Positions 1-10,133 of a stretch of DNA of 64,000 nucleotides are shown here, piece after piece (within the stretch, counting starts at the first letter, position 1; every line of letters starts with the position of its first letter). The translations under genes and the position numbers were made by a program. The notes beneath the pieces are model-generated. The model did no database searches. It saw only the letters and a list, made by a program, of their open reading frames with translations, and was not told where the DNA came from. The DNA comes from Gammaproteobacteria bacterium (lineage in GTDB: Bacteria; Pseudomonadota; Gammaproteobacteria; JAJPIJ01), in assembly GCA_022071965.1 (NCBI GenBank), contig JAJVIQ010000017.1, positions 18,158 through 82,157 on the forward strand, in the 5' to 3' direction.

Positions 1-621
1 GAAGGCAATCATCCCGAAACGCGACACCGCGCCGTAGGTCGGCTTGATCCCCGTGATGCCGCAGAGGGCCGCGGGCTGGCGAATCGAACCACCGGTATCG
101 GTCCCCGTCGCAAAAGGTGAGATGCGGGCCGCGACGGCCGCGGCACTGCCGCCGGAGGACCCGCCCGGCACGCGCTGCAGGTCCCAGGGGTTGTGCACCG
201 GCCCGAAGTAGCTCGTCTCGTTGGACGAGCCCATCGCGAATTCGTCCATGTTGGTCTTGCCCAGCATGACCATGCCGGCGTCGCGGAAATGCCGCGTCAC
301 CGTCGCGTCATAGGGCGCTATGAAGTTCTCGAGCATGCGCGAGCCGCACGAGGTGCGCACACCCTTCGTGCAGAAGATGTCCTTGTGCGCGTACGGCACC
401 CCCGTGAGCGCCGTCACCGCCTCGCCGCCGCCGATGCGTGCATCGGCGGCCTTCGCCGCCGCCAGCGCCAGCTCCGGCGTGACCGTAATGAAGCTGTTCA
501 ATCGCCCGTCGAGGGAGGCGATGCGATCGAGAAACGACCGGGTGACCTCGACGCTGGAGAATTCGCGTCTGCGCAGACCGGCAGCGATGCGCGCCACCGT
601 CATAGTGTGAAACTTGCTCAT
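1..621 (-). CDS. gatA: Asp-tRNA(Asn)/Glu-tRNA(Gln) amidotransferase subunit A (partial)
   Basis: Amidase subunit of the GatCAB complex, which converts misacylated Glu-tRNA(Gln) and/or Asp-tRNA(Asn) to the correct aminoacyl-tRNA in the cytoplasm. Only the first 207 codons are in the window; the C-terminus lies beyond base 1. The N-terminus reads [15 protein letters not shown]. The amidase catalytic Lys lies in AHKDIF, and the Gly/Ser-rich amidase signature [13 protein letters not shown] follows, then [14 protein letters not shown], which carries the Ser nucleophile region. The ATG at 621 is chosen because it gives the usual GatA start and sits 55 bp behind gatC, which is transcribed first. The partner gene gatC confirms the assignment. 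Confidence 0.95.
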   Translation of the reverse strand, partial: MSKFHTMTVARIAAGLRRREFSSVEVTRSFLDRIASLDGRLNSFITVTPELALAAAKAADARIGGGEAVTALTGVPYAHKDIFCTKGVRTSCGSRMLENFIAPYDATVTRHFRDAGMVMLGKTNMDEFAMGSSNETSYFGPVHNPWDLQRVPGGSSGGSAAAVAARISPFATGTDTGGSIRQPAALCGITGIKPTYGAVSRFGMIAF

Positions 622-676
622 GAGCTGCCTGCCGCCGGTTCCAAGCAGATGTCGTGATCCGAAATGACGGGAACGC

Positions 677-964
677 CTACTCGATCACCTTGGGTACGAG
701 GTAAAGTCCCGCCTCGACCGCCGGCGCGATGGATTGCATCGCCTCGCGTTCGTTGATCTCCGTCACGATGTCCTCGCGCATGCGGGTGGGGGTGTCGAAG
801 GGGTGCGCCATGGCCTCCACACCGGTGGTTTCGGCGCCGTTCATCTGCTCCACGAAGGTCAGGATGCTGGAAAGCTGCGCGGCAAAGCCGGGGATCTGCT
901 CCCCGGTGATCTGCAGTCGCGCGAGATGCGCGATCTTCTCCACGTCCTGCTTGCTGAGTGACAT
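677..964 (-). CDS. gatC: Asp-tRNA(Asn)/Glu-tRNA(Gln) amidotransferase subunit C
   Basis: Small structural subunit of GatCAB that wraps between GatA and GatB. The protein is 95 aa, the normal family length, and begins [19 protein letters not shown], the standard GatC N-terminus. The middle carries the short loop with [14 protein letters not shown], where GatC usually has a conserved proline-rich stretch ending in R-D. The open frame extends upstream to 1063, but the added 33 residues are Arg/Pro-rich and unlike GatC, so the ATG at 964 is used. It is the first gene of a gatCA transcript running left; the 367-bp region to its right is shared with the divergent mreB. Confidence 0.95.
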   Translation of the reverse strand: MSLSKQDVEKIAHLARLQITGEQIPGFAAQLSSILTFVEQMNGAETTGVEAMAHPFDTPTRMREDIVTEINEREAMQSIAPAVEAGLYLVPKVIE

Positions 965-2378
<1,414 letters not shown>

Positions 2379-2442
2379 AATCCGGGCCGGCCGCATAATG
2401 CCTCCCTTGGGGACAGCATAAGAAGCATACGGGGAAACAGTC

Positions 2443-3309
2443 ATTAAACCGCTCTTCCTCAAACGCTCGTCGGCATTATCCCGCTATATCGCGCTGGCGT
2501 TGATGGCGGCGGCGCTGCTGATCGCCGATCAGCGCTACCGCGCGACCGAGGCGCTGCGCTCGGCCATCTCGGTTCTCGCTTACCCGATCCAGTACGTCGT
2601 GAGCCTGCCGGTGAATGGCGGTCGCATGCTCATGGAGAGCGTGGCCACGCGCAAGGAGATGATGGCCGACAACGAGCGGCTGCGCGCGCAGAATCTCCTG
2701 CTCAAGACGCGGCTGCAGAAATTCGCCGCGCTGGAAACCGAGAACATGCGATTGCGCGAGCTGCTCGAGTCCTCGATCGAGGTCGGGGAGCGAGCGCTGG
2801 TGGCGGACCTGCTGGGCGTGGAGACGGAGCCGTCGTCGAACCAGGTGGTCCTCAACAAGGGCACGCGACACGGCGTCTACCTGGGCCAGCCGGTGGTCGA
2901 CTCCGACGGCGTGACCGGCCAGATTACGCACGTGGGTCCCTTCACCTCCACGGCCATGCTGATCACCAATCCCAAGCACGCACTGCCGGTGCAGGTGAAC
3001 CGCAATGGCATCCGGGCGATCGCGACCGGCGGTGACGGGGACGCCCTTTCTCTCAGTTTCGTGCCTACCAATGCGGACATCCGCGTGGGCGATCTCCTCA
3101 TCTCCTCGGGGCTGGGCGGCCGGTTTCCCGCCGGCTATCCGGTGGGCGAGGTGAAACAGGTCCTGCGCACGCCGGGCGTTCCGTTCGCGAAGGTCACCGT
3201 CATGCCCAGCGCCCGGCTGGCCCGGACCCAACAGGTCCTGCTGCTGTGGCCGGAGGAAAAACCCAGGTCGGTGGCCGGTCTGAACCGGCCTGCTATCAAC
3301 GCCGAATAG
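2443..3309 (+). CDS. mreC: Rod shape-determining protein MreC, probable AUU start
   Basis: Bitopic inner-membrane protein with a periplasmic beta-rich domain that links MreB to PBP2/RodA. Reading from 2443 gives 288 aa with the N-terminus (I/M)KPLFLKRSSALSRYIALA, which matches the family start (E. coli MKPIFSRGPSLQIR from memory). A TM helix (about 12-28) follows, then a coiled coil (about 55-105) and the MreC core with RVGDLLISSGLGGRFPAGYP. The codon at 2443 is ATT. No ATG, GTG, CTG or TTG lies between the upstream in-frame stop (2419-2421) and the TTG at 2500. Starting at that TTG would remove the cytoplasmic tail and part of the TM helix. A G/A-rich Shine-Dalgarno-like ggggaaa lies at 2431-2437, so AUU initiation is the best reading. 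Confidence 0.93.
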   Translation: MKPLFLKRSSALSRYIALALMAAALLIADQRYRATEALRSAISVLAYPIQYVVSLPVNGGRMLMESVATRKEMMADNERLRAQNLLLKTRLQKFAALETENMRLRELLESSIEVGERALVADLLGVETEPSSNQVVLNKGTRHGVYLGQPVVDSDGVTGQITHVGPFTSTAMLITNPKHALPVQVNRNGIRAIATGGDGDALSLSFVPTNADIRVGDLLISSGLGGRFPAGYPVGEVKQVLRTPGVPFAKVTVMPSARLARTQQVLLLWPEEKPRSVAGLNRPAINAE

Positions 3310-3322
3310 GCGTCGGTCCCGC

Positions 3323-3808
3323 ATGACCAGCTCATCCCGCGGGTGGGTGATCGCCGCGACCTTCCTGATTGCGCTCATGCTGACGGCACTGCCCCTGCCG
3401 CCATGGGCCGCACCGTGGCGGCCGGCATGGGTGGCCATGGTGCTCATATACTGGAATCTCGCGCTGCCCGAGCACGTCGGCCTGGTCGTCGCGTTCGCGA
3501 TCGGGCTGCTGCTCGACGTCATGCTGAGCGCGCCGATGGGACAGAACGCACTGGCGCTGACCACGGTGAGCTTCGTAACCATCGCCAATCACCAGCGGTT
3601 TCGCCTCTACCCCGTCGGGCAGCAGGCGATCATCGTCGGCCTGTTGATCCTGCTGCATCAGCTTCTCACCTTCCTGGTGCGCCAGCTCCTGACCCTGCAG
3701 AAGCCCGATCCGGTGAACCACTGGTTTCCCGTCATCACCAGCACGCTGTTGTGGCCGTGGCTGTTCATACTGCTTCGCGACCTGCGCCGGCGGGCGCAGT
3801 CCAGCTAG
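3323..3808 (+). CDS. mreD: Rod shape-determining protein MreD
   Basis: Small polytopic inner-membrane component of the elongasome. The 161-aa sequence is almost entirely hydrophobic with five or six predicted membrane segments, and its length matches MreD (about 160 aa). It contains LALPEHVGLVVAFAIGLLLD, the family-type stretch where a conserved G-hx-hG-hhhD pattern sits in the membrane. It starts 13 bp after mreC and ends 9 bp before mrdA, so it belongs to one transcript. Identification rests on position in the mreBCD order together with this motif. The ATG at 3323 lies directly before the first hydrophobic helix. Confidence 0.95.
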   Translation: MTSSSRGWVIAATFLIALMLTALPLPPWAAPWRPAWVAMVLIYWNLALPEHVGLVVAFAIGLLLDVMLSAPMGQNALALTTVSFVTIANHQRFRLYPVGQQAIIVGLLILLHQLLTFLVRQLLTLQKPDPVNHWFPVITSTLLWPWLFILLRDLRRRAQSS

Positions 3809-3817
3809 AAAACGCCC

Positions 3818-5689
3818 ATGCCGCAGTTCCTGAGTTTCCGCGACCGTCAATCGGAGGTCCGCATCGCTCGCAGCCGCGTGTTCGTGGCGACGGCGCTGAT
3901 GATCCTGATGCTGTTCGCGCTGCTGGCACGGCTGGCATATCTGCAGATCGTGCGGCACGATCATTACACCACGCTGTCCCGGGACAACCGCGTGAAGATC
4001 GTTCCGGTGGCGCCGACGCGGGGTCTCATCTTCAGTCGCGACGGGATCCTGCTCGCCGACAATCGCCCGTCGTTCCGTCTCCAGGTCGTGCCGGAGCGCA
4101 TCGAGGACATGCGGGAGGCGCTGGCGAAGGTGTCCACCGTCGTCGACCTCACACCTTCTGACATCGAGCGCTTCCAGCGGCTGCGCAAGCGCAAGCGCAG
4201 CTTCGACACCGTGCCGCTGCGATTCAACCTGACCGAGGAGGAGGTGGCGCGATTTTCCGTGGATCGGCATCGATTCCCCGGTTTCGAGGTCACCGCATCG
4301 CTCACGCGGCATTATCCCGTCGGGGCGCCGCTGGTTCACGCCGTCGGTTACGTCGGGCGCATCGATGAGGACGATCTGGATGGACTGGACCCGGACAATT
4401 ACAGCGCGACCACGCATATCGGCAAGATCGGCGTGGAGCAGTACTACGAGGCGACGCTGCACGGTCGCGTCGGCCTGGATCAGGTCGAAGTCAACTCGCA
4501 GGGACGCACGCTGCGCGTGCTGGACAGCAAGCCGCCGGGCCCCGGCGCGACGATACGCCTGACGATTGACACGCGTCTGCAGGCGGCCGCGACGCGCGCG
4601 CTGGGGGATCGCCGCGGCGCGGTCGTGGCGATCGATCCGAACACTGGCGAGGTCCTCGCGCTGGTCAGCACGCCGACCTTCGACCCGAATCCCTTCGTCA
4701 ACGGGATCAGCGCGGCGCTCTTCGGCGACCTGCGCGATTCGCCCGACCGGCCGTTGTTCAACCGCGCGCTGCAGGCCGCGTATCCCCCGGGTTCGACCCT
4801 GAAGCCTCTCATGGCGCTGGCGGGTCTGCACTACGGGCTGCGCTCGCCGGCCGACGGCACCTGGTGTCCCGGGTGGTTCGCCCTGGACAACGATCCCCAT
4901 CGTTACCGCTGCTGGAACAAGTGGGGTCACGGGCGCATGGTCATGCGAGAGGCCATCGCGCAATCCTGCGACGTATATTTCTATCAGCTCGCCCTGGATC
5001 TCGGCATCGATCGCATGCACGACTTCCTCGACATGTTCGGGCTGGGCCGGCGCACCCGGATCGACCTGCCGGGCGAGGCCGCGGGCGTGAATCCGTCGCG
5101 CGCGTGGAAGCGCAAAGCGCGGAATCTGCCGTGGTACCCGGGTGAGACGCTGATCGCCGGTATCGGCCAGGGATTCCACACCACGACCCCGCTGCAGCTT
5201 GCGCAGGCCGCGGCCGTGATCGCGAGCCGTGGCACCCTGATGCAGCCCCATCTGGTCTCCCGCATAGAGACCGCGGACGGCAAGGCGACACCGACGGTGG
5301 TGAGGCCACGGCGGGTGCTCGCCGATCTCGACCCGAAGGCATGGGACAGCGTCATCGACGCCATGCATGCAGTGGTCCAGGGCCCCACGGGCACCGCACG
5401 GCGTTCCGCCGAGGGTGCTCCGTACGAGTATGCGGGAAAGACGGGCACCTCCCAGCTGTTCGGCATACGCCAGAACGAGGAGATCGAGACCGAGGACATC
5501 GAGGAACGGCTGCGCGATCACGCACTGTTCATCGCCTTCGCGCCGCTCGATCGTCCGGAGATTGCGCTCGCCGTGATCGTGGAGAACGGCGCGAGCGGCA
5601 GCGGATCGGCGGCGCCGGTGGCGCGCAAGGTGCTCGACGAGTACTTCCTGCGCATGGGGCATTCCAGGAGGACGGCGCAGAATGGATGA
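3818..5689 (+). CDS. mrdA: Penicillin-binding protein 2 (elongation transpeptidase)
   Basis: Class B PBP that cross-links peptidoglycan during cell elongation as the partner of RodA. The 623-aa protein has one N-terminal membrane helix (about 25-45), a pedestal region with GLIFSRDGILLADNRP, and a C-terminal transpeptidase domain. The active-site motifs are complete: S326-T-L-K (in PPGSTLKP), S383-C-D (in QSCDVYFYQ) and K541-T-G (in AGKTGTSQ). Length is close to E. coli PBP2 (633 aa). rodA begins inside its 3' end, an 8-bp overlap that suggests translational coupling of the transpeptidase with its glycosyltransferase partner. Confidence 0.98.
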   Translation: MPQFLSFRDRQSEVRIARSRVFVATALMILMLFALLARLAYLQIVRHDHYTTLSRDNRVKIVPVAPTRGLIFSRDGILLADNRPSFRLQVVPERIEDMREALAKVSTVVDLTPSDIERFQRLRKRKRSFDTVPLRFNLTEEEVARFSVDRHRFPGFEVTASLTRHYPVGAPLVHAVGYVGRIDEDDLDGLDPDNYSATTHIGKIGVEQYYEATLHGRVGLDQVEVNSQGRTLRVLDSKPPGPGATIRLTIDTRLQAAATRALGDRRGAVVAIDPNTGEVLALVSTPTFDPNPFVNGISAALFGDLRDSPDRPLFNRALQAAYPPGSTLKPLMALAGLHYGLRSPADGTWCPGWFALDNDPHRYRCWNKWGHGRMVMREAIAQSCDVYFYQLALDLGIDRMHDFLDMFGLGRRTRIDLPGEAAGVNPSRAWKRKARNLPWYPGETLIAGIGQGFHTTTPLQLAQAAAVIASRGTLMQPHLVSRIETADGKATPTVVRPRRVLADLDPKAWDSVIDAMHAVVQGPTGTARRSAEGAPYEYAGKTGTSQLFGIRQNEEIETEDIEERLRDHALFIAFAPLDRPEIALAVIVENGASGSGSAAPVARKVLDEYFLRMGHSRRTAQNG

Positions 5690-6779
5690 GCCGCGTCCGG
5701 TCTGGCAGCGGATGCACGTGGATCCCTGGCTGCTGCTTGGACTGCTGGCGCTGTGCGGCATCGGGCTGGCCGTGCTGTACAGCGCCAGCGGCGAGGACCT
5801 CGCCACGGTCATTCGTCAGGGCACGCGCATGCTGATGGGGCTGGCCGTCATGGTCATCATCGCGCAGTTTCCTCCGGCCTTTTTCTCCAGGCTGTCGCCG
5901 CTGCTGTACATCGTCGGCGTCATCCTGCTCATCATCCTCAATTATCACGGCACGGGGCGCGGCGCGCATCGCTGGCTGGATCTCGGGTTCATGCGCTTCC
6001 AGCCCGCGGAGATTATGAAGATTGCCGTGCCGCTCGTATGCGCGCGGTTCATGGCCGCGGGACCGCTGCCACCGACGCTGCCGAGATTGCTGCTGGCGGC
6101 GATCCTGATACTCGTCCCCGCCGTCCTCATCGCCGAGCAGCCCGACCTCGGGACGGGCGCGCTCATCGGTGTCGCCGGCGCGGTGGTGCTCTTCCTTGCC
6201 GGTCTGCGGTGGCGATACATCGCCGGCATCGCGGCGGTCGGCCTGGCCGCGCTGATCCCGCTGTGGACGCTGATGCATGATTACCAGCGCCAGCGCATAC
6301 TGACGCTGCTCGATCCGGAGGCCGATCCCCTCGGCACGGGCTACCACATCATCCAATCCGTGATTGCGGTCGGCTCCGGTGGACTCTTCGGCAAGGGCTG
6401 GCTGCAGGGCACGCAGTCGCGCCTGGAATTCCTGCCGGAAAGGCATACCGACTTCATCTTCGCGGTGCTGTGCGAGGAGTTCGGCTTCATCGGGGCCGTG
6501 ACCCTTATCGCCCTTTATTGCGCCGTGATCTGGCGGGGACTGGCGATCGCGCTCGCCGCGCAGGACAGCTTCGGGCGCCTGCTCGCCGGCAGCATCGCCC
6601 TGACGTTGTTCGTCTACGTTTTCGTGAACGTCGGCATGGTCATCGGGCAATTGCCGGTGGTGGGAGTGCCGCTGCCGTTCGTCTCCTACGGCGGCACGGC
6701 TGCCGTGACTCTCATGGCGGGATTCGGTATCCTGATGTCGATTCATACACACAGGCGGCGTGTTTCGCTGTTCCTATAA
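5682..6779 (+). CDS. rodA: Peptidoglycan glycosyltransferase RodA
   Basis: SEDS-family integral membrane enzyme that polymerises lipid II into glycan strands for sidewall growth. The 365-aa protein is close to the E. coli length (370 aa) and shows about ten membrane segments. The motif ERHTDFIFAVLCEEFGFIG contains the SEDS Asp (D257 here) that corresponds to the catalytically required residue. The C-terminal GVPLPFVSYGGTA is the second SEDS signature. The ATG at 5682 overlaps the end of mrdA by 8 bp. It forms the polymerase/transpeptidase pair with PBP2. Confidence 0.98.
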   Translation: MDEPRPVWQRMHVDPWLLLGLLALCGIGLAVLYSASGEDLATVIRQGTRMLMGLAVMVIIAQFPPAFFSRLSPLLYIVGVILLIILNYHGTGRGAHRWLDLGFMRFQPAEIMKIAVPLVCARFMAAGPLPPTLPRLLLAAILILVPAVLIAEQPDLGTGALIGVAGAVVLFLAGLRWRYIAGIAAVGLAALIPLWTLMHDYQRQRILTLLDPEADPLGTGYHIIQSVIAVGSGGLFGKGWLQGTQSRLEFLPERHTDFIFAVLCEEFGFIGAVTLIALYCAVIWRGLAIALAAQDSFGRLLAGSIALTLFVYVFVNVGMVIGQLPVVGVPLPFVSYGGTAAVTLMAGFGILMSIHTHRRRVSLFL

Positions 6780-6784
6780 AGCGC

Positions 6785-7789
6785 GTGCGGCTCATATCGA
6801 ATTTCACGGCGGCGCTTCTGCTGATGTTTCAGGGCGTCGTGTTCGCCGGAAGCGACAATGCGTTCGACTCCGAGAGGCTGGGGGCCTTCATCCTCGACAT
6901 GGAGCAGAAGCACGGATTCTCGCGGACCGAACTGCAGCGGCTGTTTGACGAGGCGACGTTGCAACCGGGCATCCTGCAGGCCATCGCCAGGCCGGCGGAA
7001 AGCAAGCCGTGGCATCAGTACCGCAACATCTTCCTCACCCGGGATCGCATCGACGGCGGGCTCGCGTTCTGGCGGGCCAACTCACCGAAGCTCGACGAGG
7101 CGTTGCGCCGTTTCGGCGTCGAGCCGGAGATCGTCGTCGCCATAATCGGTGTGGAGACCTCCTACGGCCGGAATACCGGCAAGTACCGCGTCATCGACGC
7201 GCTCGCGACGCTGGGCTTCAACTATCCCAAGCGGGCCACCTTCTTCAGGAGCGAGTTGGAGAACTATCTCCTGCTGGCGCGCTCGCAGCATTTCGACCCT
7301 CTGGTCCTGACCGGGTCGTACGCGGGCGCCATGGGGCTGCCGCAGTTCATGCCGAGCAGCTATCGCAGCTACGCCGTGGACTTCGACGACGACACGACCA
7401 TCGATATCTGGAGCAATCCCACCGACGCGATCGGCAGCGTCGGCAATTATCTGCGCGAGCACGGCTGGATAGCCGGTGCGCCCATCACGGTATCCGCGCG
7501 CGTATCCGGCAGCGGTTACCAGTCGCTGCTGGGGCAGGGCGTGAAGCCGCGGATGCCTCTCTCGGAGATGCGCGACCTCGGCGTTGAGGCGGTGGCGCCG
7601 GTCGACGGCGATCCGAACGCGGCGCTGGTGGAACTGCAGGCGGAGTACGCCAAGGAGTACTGGCTCGGCTTCAACAACTTCTACGTCATCACCCGGTACA
7701 ACACCAGCCCGCTGTATGCCATGGCGGTCTACCAGTTGGCCCGAGCGCTGCGTGACGCGCACGTGGCCGTGGCGGGCGCACCGCAGTAA
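6785..7789 (+). CDS. mltB: Membrane-bound lytic murein transglycosylase B
   Basis: Lytic transglycosylase of the MltB/SLT superfamily that cleaves glycan strands with formation of 1,6-anhydro-muramic ends in the periplasm. A GTG start at 6785, six bases after the rodA stop, gives 334 aa with a signal peptide (MRLISNFTAALLLMFQGVVFAGS). The internal ATG at 6824 would leave too short a leader. The catalytic Glu is E124 in IGVETSYGRNTGKYR, and GSYAGAMGLPQFMPSSY is the diagnostic MltB motif. There is no lipobox Cys in the leader, so despite the family name this copy may be soluble or anchored only by an uncleaved leader. Confidence 0.95.
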   Translation: MRLISNFTAALLLMFQGVVFAGSDNAFDSERLGAFILDMEQKHGFSRTELQRLFDEATLQPGILQAIARPAESKPWHQYRNIFLTRDRIDGGLAFWRANSPKLDEALRRFGVEPEIVVAIIGVETSYGRNTGKYRVIDALATLGFNYPKRATFFRSELENYLLLARSQHFDPLVLTGSYAGAMGLPQFMPSSYRSYAVDFDDDTTIDIWSNPTDAIGSVGNYLREHGWIAGAPITVSARVSGSGYQSLLGQGVKPRMPLSEMRDLGVEAVAPVDGDPNAALVELQAEYAKEYWLGFNNFYVITRYNTSPLYAMAVYQLARALRDAHVAVAGAPQ

Positions 7790-7791
7790 AC

Positions 7792-8724
7792 ATGGTCACG
7801 CGACGATCGCCGGCCGTATGGCTCATGGTCGCGACGCTCCCCATCGCAATCGCCGGGTGCGCAGGGCCCGCTGCCCGTGATGGCGAGCCGCCGCCCGCGG
7901 CGCCGCGCGAGATCGACGCCCGGCGCGTGCCGGATGCGGTTCCCCACCCCGAACCCCTTTCGAAGTACGGCAACCCGGAGTCCTACGAGGTCATGGGACA
8001 GCGCTACTTCCCGATGCGTGCTGCCTACGGATTTGTGGAACGCGGCATCGCCTCGTGGTACGGCCCGGACTTTCACGGCAAGCGCACCTCGAGCGGCGAG
8101 CGCTATGACATGTACCGGATGACGGCAGCGCACAAGACGTTGCCGATCCCCTGTTATGTCGAGGTCGTGAACCTGCAGAACGGCCGCCGCGCGGTGCTGA
8201 AGGTGAACGATCGGGGTCCCTTCAAGGACAACCGGGTCATCGATCTTTCCTACATCGCGGCACGCAAGCTCGGCATCTGGCAGAAGGGGACCGGCCTGGT
8301 CGAGGTCCGGCTTATCGACGCGGCGCACCCGATTGTTCCGAACATCGCGGGGCCGCGGCGCGCGCCGGGGAGCCCGGTGATCGCCTCGTCCGTGCTCCCG
8401 GAGGCGACGGGCGCGCCGGAACCGGTGATCGCGGCAGCGCCTTCGGCGCATCCGGACGTGGCGGGCGCGAAAACCGGCAATCTGCAGGCGACGCCGCCGT
8501 TCTTCCTGCAGGTGGGTGCGTTCGTCGAGCTCGGCAATGCCGAGCGCCTGCGCGCCCGCCTGTTGGCGAGCCTGCGCGACGTGCACGTCAGTCCCGCAGA
8601 CAGCAACGGTCAGGCCGTCTATCGCGTCCGGGTCGGCCCGTTCACCGACGTCGTAAGCTCGGATCAGGTCGTTCAGAAACTGCAGCAGCTGGGCATCGAT
8701 CAGCATCGGGTCGTCACCGACTGA
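7792..8724 (+). CDS. rlpA: Septal-ring lytic transglycosylase RlpA lipoprotein
   Basis: Outer-membrane lipoprotein of the RlpA family; in Pseudomonas the homologue cleaves peptidoglycan lacking stem peptides. The leader ends in a lipobox (AIAGC, lipidated C23). A double-psi beta-barrel domain follows with GIASWYGPDFHGKRTSSGE at about 84-102 and VNDRGPFKDNRVIDLS. A linker rich in Ala/Pro leads to a C-terminal SPOR domain (about 236-305) that binds denuded glycan at the septum. The protein is 310 aa. It starts 2 bp after the mltB stop, so the two lytic enzymes are translationally linked. This position between mltB and dacA is the usual one. Confidence 0.95.
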   Translation: MVTRRSPAVWLMVATLPIAIAGCAGPAARDGEPPPAAPREIDARRVPDAVPHPEPLSKYGNPESYEVMGQRYFPMRAAYGFVERGIASWYGPDFHGKRTSSGERYDMYRMTAAHKTLPIPCYVEVVNLQNGRRAVLKVNDRGPFKDNRVIDLSYIAARKLGIWQKGTGLVEVRLIDAAHPIVPNIAGPRRAPGSPVIASSVLPEATGAPEPVIAAAPSAHPDVAGAKTGNLQATPPFFLQVGAFVELGNAERLRARLLASLRDVHVSPADSNGQAVYRVRVGPFTDVVSSDQVVQKLQQLGIDQHRVVTD

Positions 8725-8877
8725 ATACCGCGGCCGCGGCGTGCTTTCGGCGGTGCCGGACGAGGATCCGCGTATCTGGCGGCAGTCAGGCGCGGGATTC
8801 GGTCCGGTCGGTCCCGGGCATTCCCCGGCCGCGGGAGGCTGATAGAATGCGCGCTTGTCGAAAGGCCCCGGAATGCG

Positions 8878-10098
8878 ATGAACCTGCCAGTCTCCGTAAC
8901 GCTTCTCCTTGCACTGTCTCTTGCACTGACCCGTCCCGTTGGCGCCGTGGAAAATAGCAGCACAGCGGCAGATCCGGCGACGTCGCCCGCCCCTGCGCCG
9001 CCCCTGCCGCCGGCGGCTCCGGCGACCATCATCCCGGCACCGCCGGCGCTCGCCGCGAGGGCGTGGATACTCGTCGATTTCGACAGCGGGGCCGTGCTGG
9101 CGGAAGCCAACGCCGACGCGCGCGTCGAGCCGGCCAGCATCACCAAGATCATGACGATCTACTCGGTCTCTCAGCTGCTCAAGGCAGGCCGCATCAAGCT
9201 GACGGACCCGGTGCCGATCAGCGCCAAGGCCCGCAGCATGACCGGATCGCGCATGTTCGTGGAGCAGGGCGCCAAGGTGACGCTCGAGGACTTGATGAAG
9301 GGAGACATCATTCAATCCGGCAACGACGCCAGCGTCGCGCTTGCCGAATACGCCGCCGGCAGCGAGGAGGTCTTCGCATCGCTGATGAACCGGAACGCCG
9401 CCAGCCTCGGCATGACCGCGACGCACTTCGTCAACAGCACCGGGCTGCCGGATCCCGACCATTACACCACCGCACGCGACCTCTCCCGCGCGGCCGTGGC
9501 GCTGATCCGCGATCATCCGGATGTGTACCGCTGGTTTTCGATCAGGGAGTTCACGTATCACGGAATTACGCAGCCCAACCGCAACAAGCTGTTGTGGCGG
9601 GACCCTACCATCGACGGCATCAAGACCGGTTACCACGAGGCCGCCGGGTACTGCCTCGCGGCCTCCGCCCTGCGTGACAACATGCGGTTGATCGCGATCG
9701 TGCTCGGTACGGACAGCGAGAACTCCCGGGCGGACGCCGCCGCGGCCCTGCTCAATTACGGATTCCAGTTCTACGAGACGAGGCGGGTGTTCACTGCCAA
9801 CCAGCCGATCAAGAGCGTGCGCGTGTGGAAGGGCGACGTCGCGGAGGTCCCGCTGGGCCTGCAGCGGGACCTCTATGTCACCGTCGCCCGCGGACAGATC
9901 CCGCGACTGCGGAGCGCCATGCAGTTCACCTCGAAGCTGGTCGCGCCGGTTGCCGGCGGGCAGGGCGTCGGACAGCTGCGCGTGACCCTGGACGGCAGGG
10001 TAATCGCGCAGCGCCCCGTCGTGGCGCTCGAGGCCGTGAGCGAGGCGGGGTTGTGGGGTCGCACCGTGGATGGAATCAAGCTGATGTTCGAGGACTGA
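8878..10098 (+). CDS. dacA: D-alanyl-D-alanine carboxypeptidase (PBP5/6 family)
   Basis: Periplasmic carboxypeptidase that trims the terminal D-Ala from stem pentapeptides. The 406-aa protein has a signal peptide ending near VGAVEN and a Pro/Ala-rich spacer (about 30-55), which is longer than in E. coli. The peptidase S11 motifs are S87-I-T-K90, S147-G-N149 and K249-T-G251. The C-terminal PBP5-type beta domain runs from about 300, and the last residues (GLWGRTVDGIKLMFED) form the amphipathic membrane-anchoring tail typical of the family. The 153-bp gap after rlpA suggests it may have its own promoter. Confidence 0.96.
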   Translation: MNLPVSVTLLLALSLALTRPVGAVENSSTAADPATSPAPAPPLPPAAPATIIPAPPALAARAWILVDFDSGAVLAEANADARVEPASITKIMTIYSVSQLLKAGRIKLTDPVPISAKARSMTGSRMFVEQGAKVTLEDLMKGDIIQSGNDASVALAEYAAGSEEVFASLMNRNAASLGMTATHFVNSTGLPDPDHYTTARDLSRAAVALIRDHPDVYRWFSIREFTYHGITQPNRNKLLWRDPTIDGIKTGYHEAAGYCLAASALRDNMRLIAIVLGTDSENSRADAAAALLNYGFQFYETRRVFTANQPIKSVRVWKGDVAEVPLGLQRDLYVTVARGQIPRLRSAMQFTSKLVAPVAGGQGVGQLRVTLDGRVIAQRPVVALEAVSEAGLWGRTVDGIKLMFED

Positions 10099-10133
10099 CC
10101 GGGAGCGCCACCACGCTCGCTGGCGACCGCACG

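Noticed and set aside
2443..2500. mreC start treated as a frameshift or as TTG 2500
   Set aside because: The reading frame is intact from 2443 and encodes the conserved N-terminus, so a rare start codon explains the data better.
3332..5812. 826-codon minus-strand frame opposite mreD and mrdA
   Set aside because: It runs across two certain genes and has no recognisable domain.
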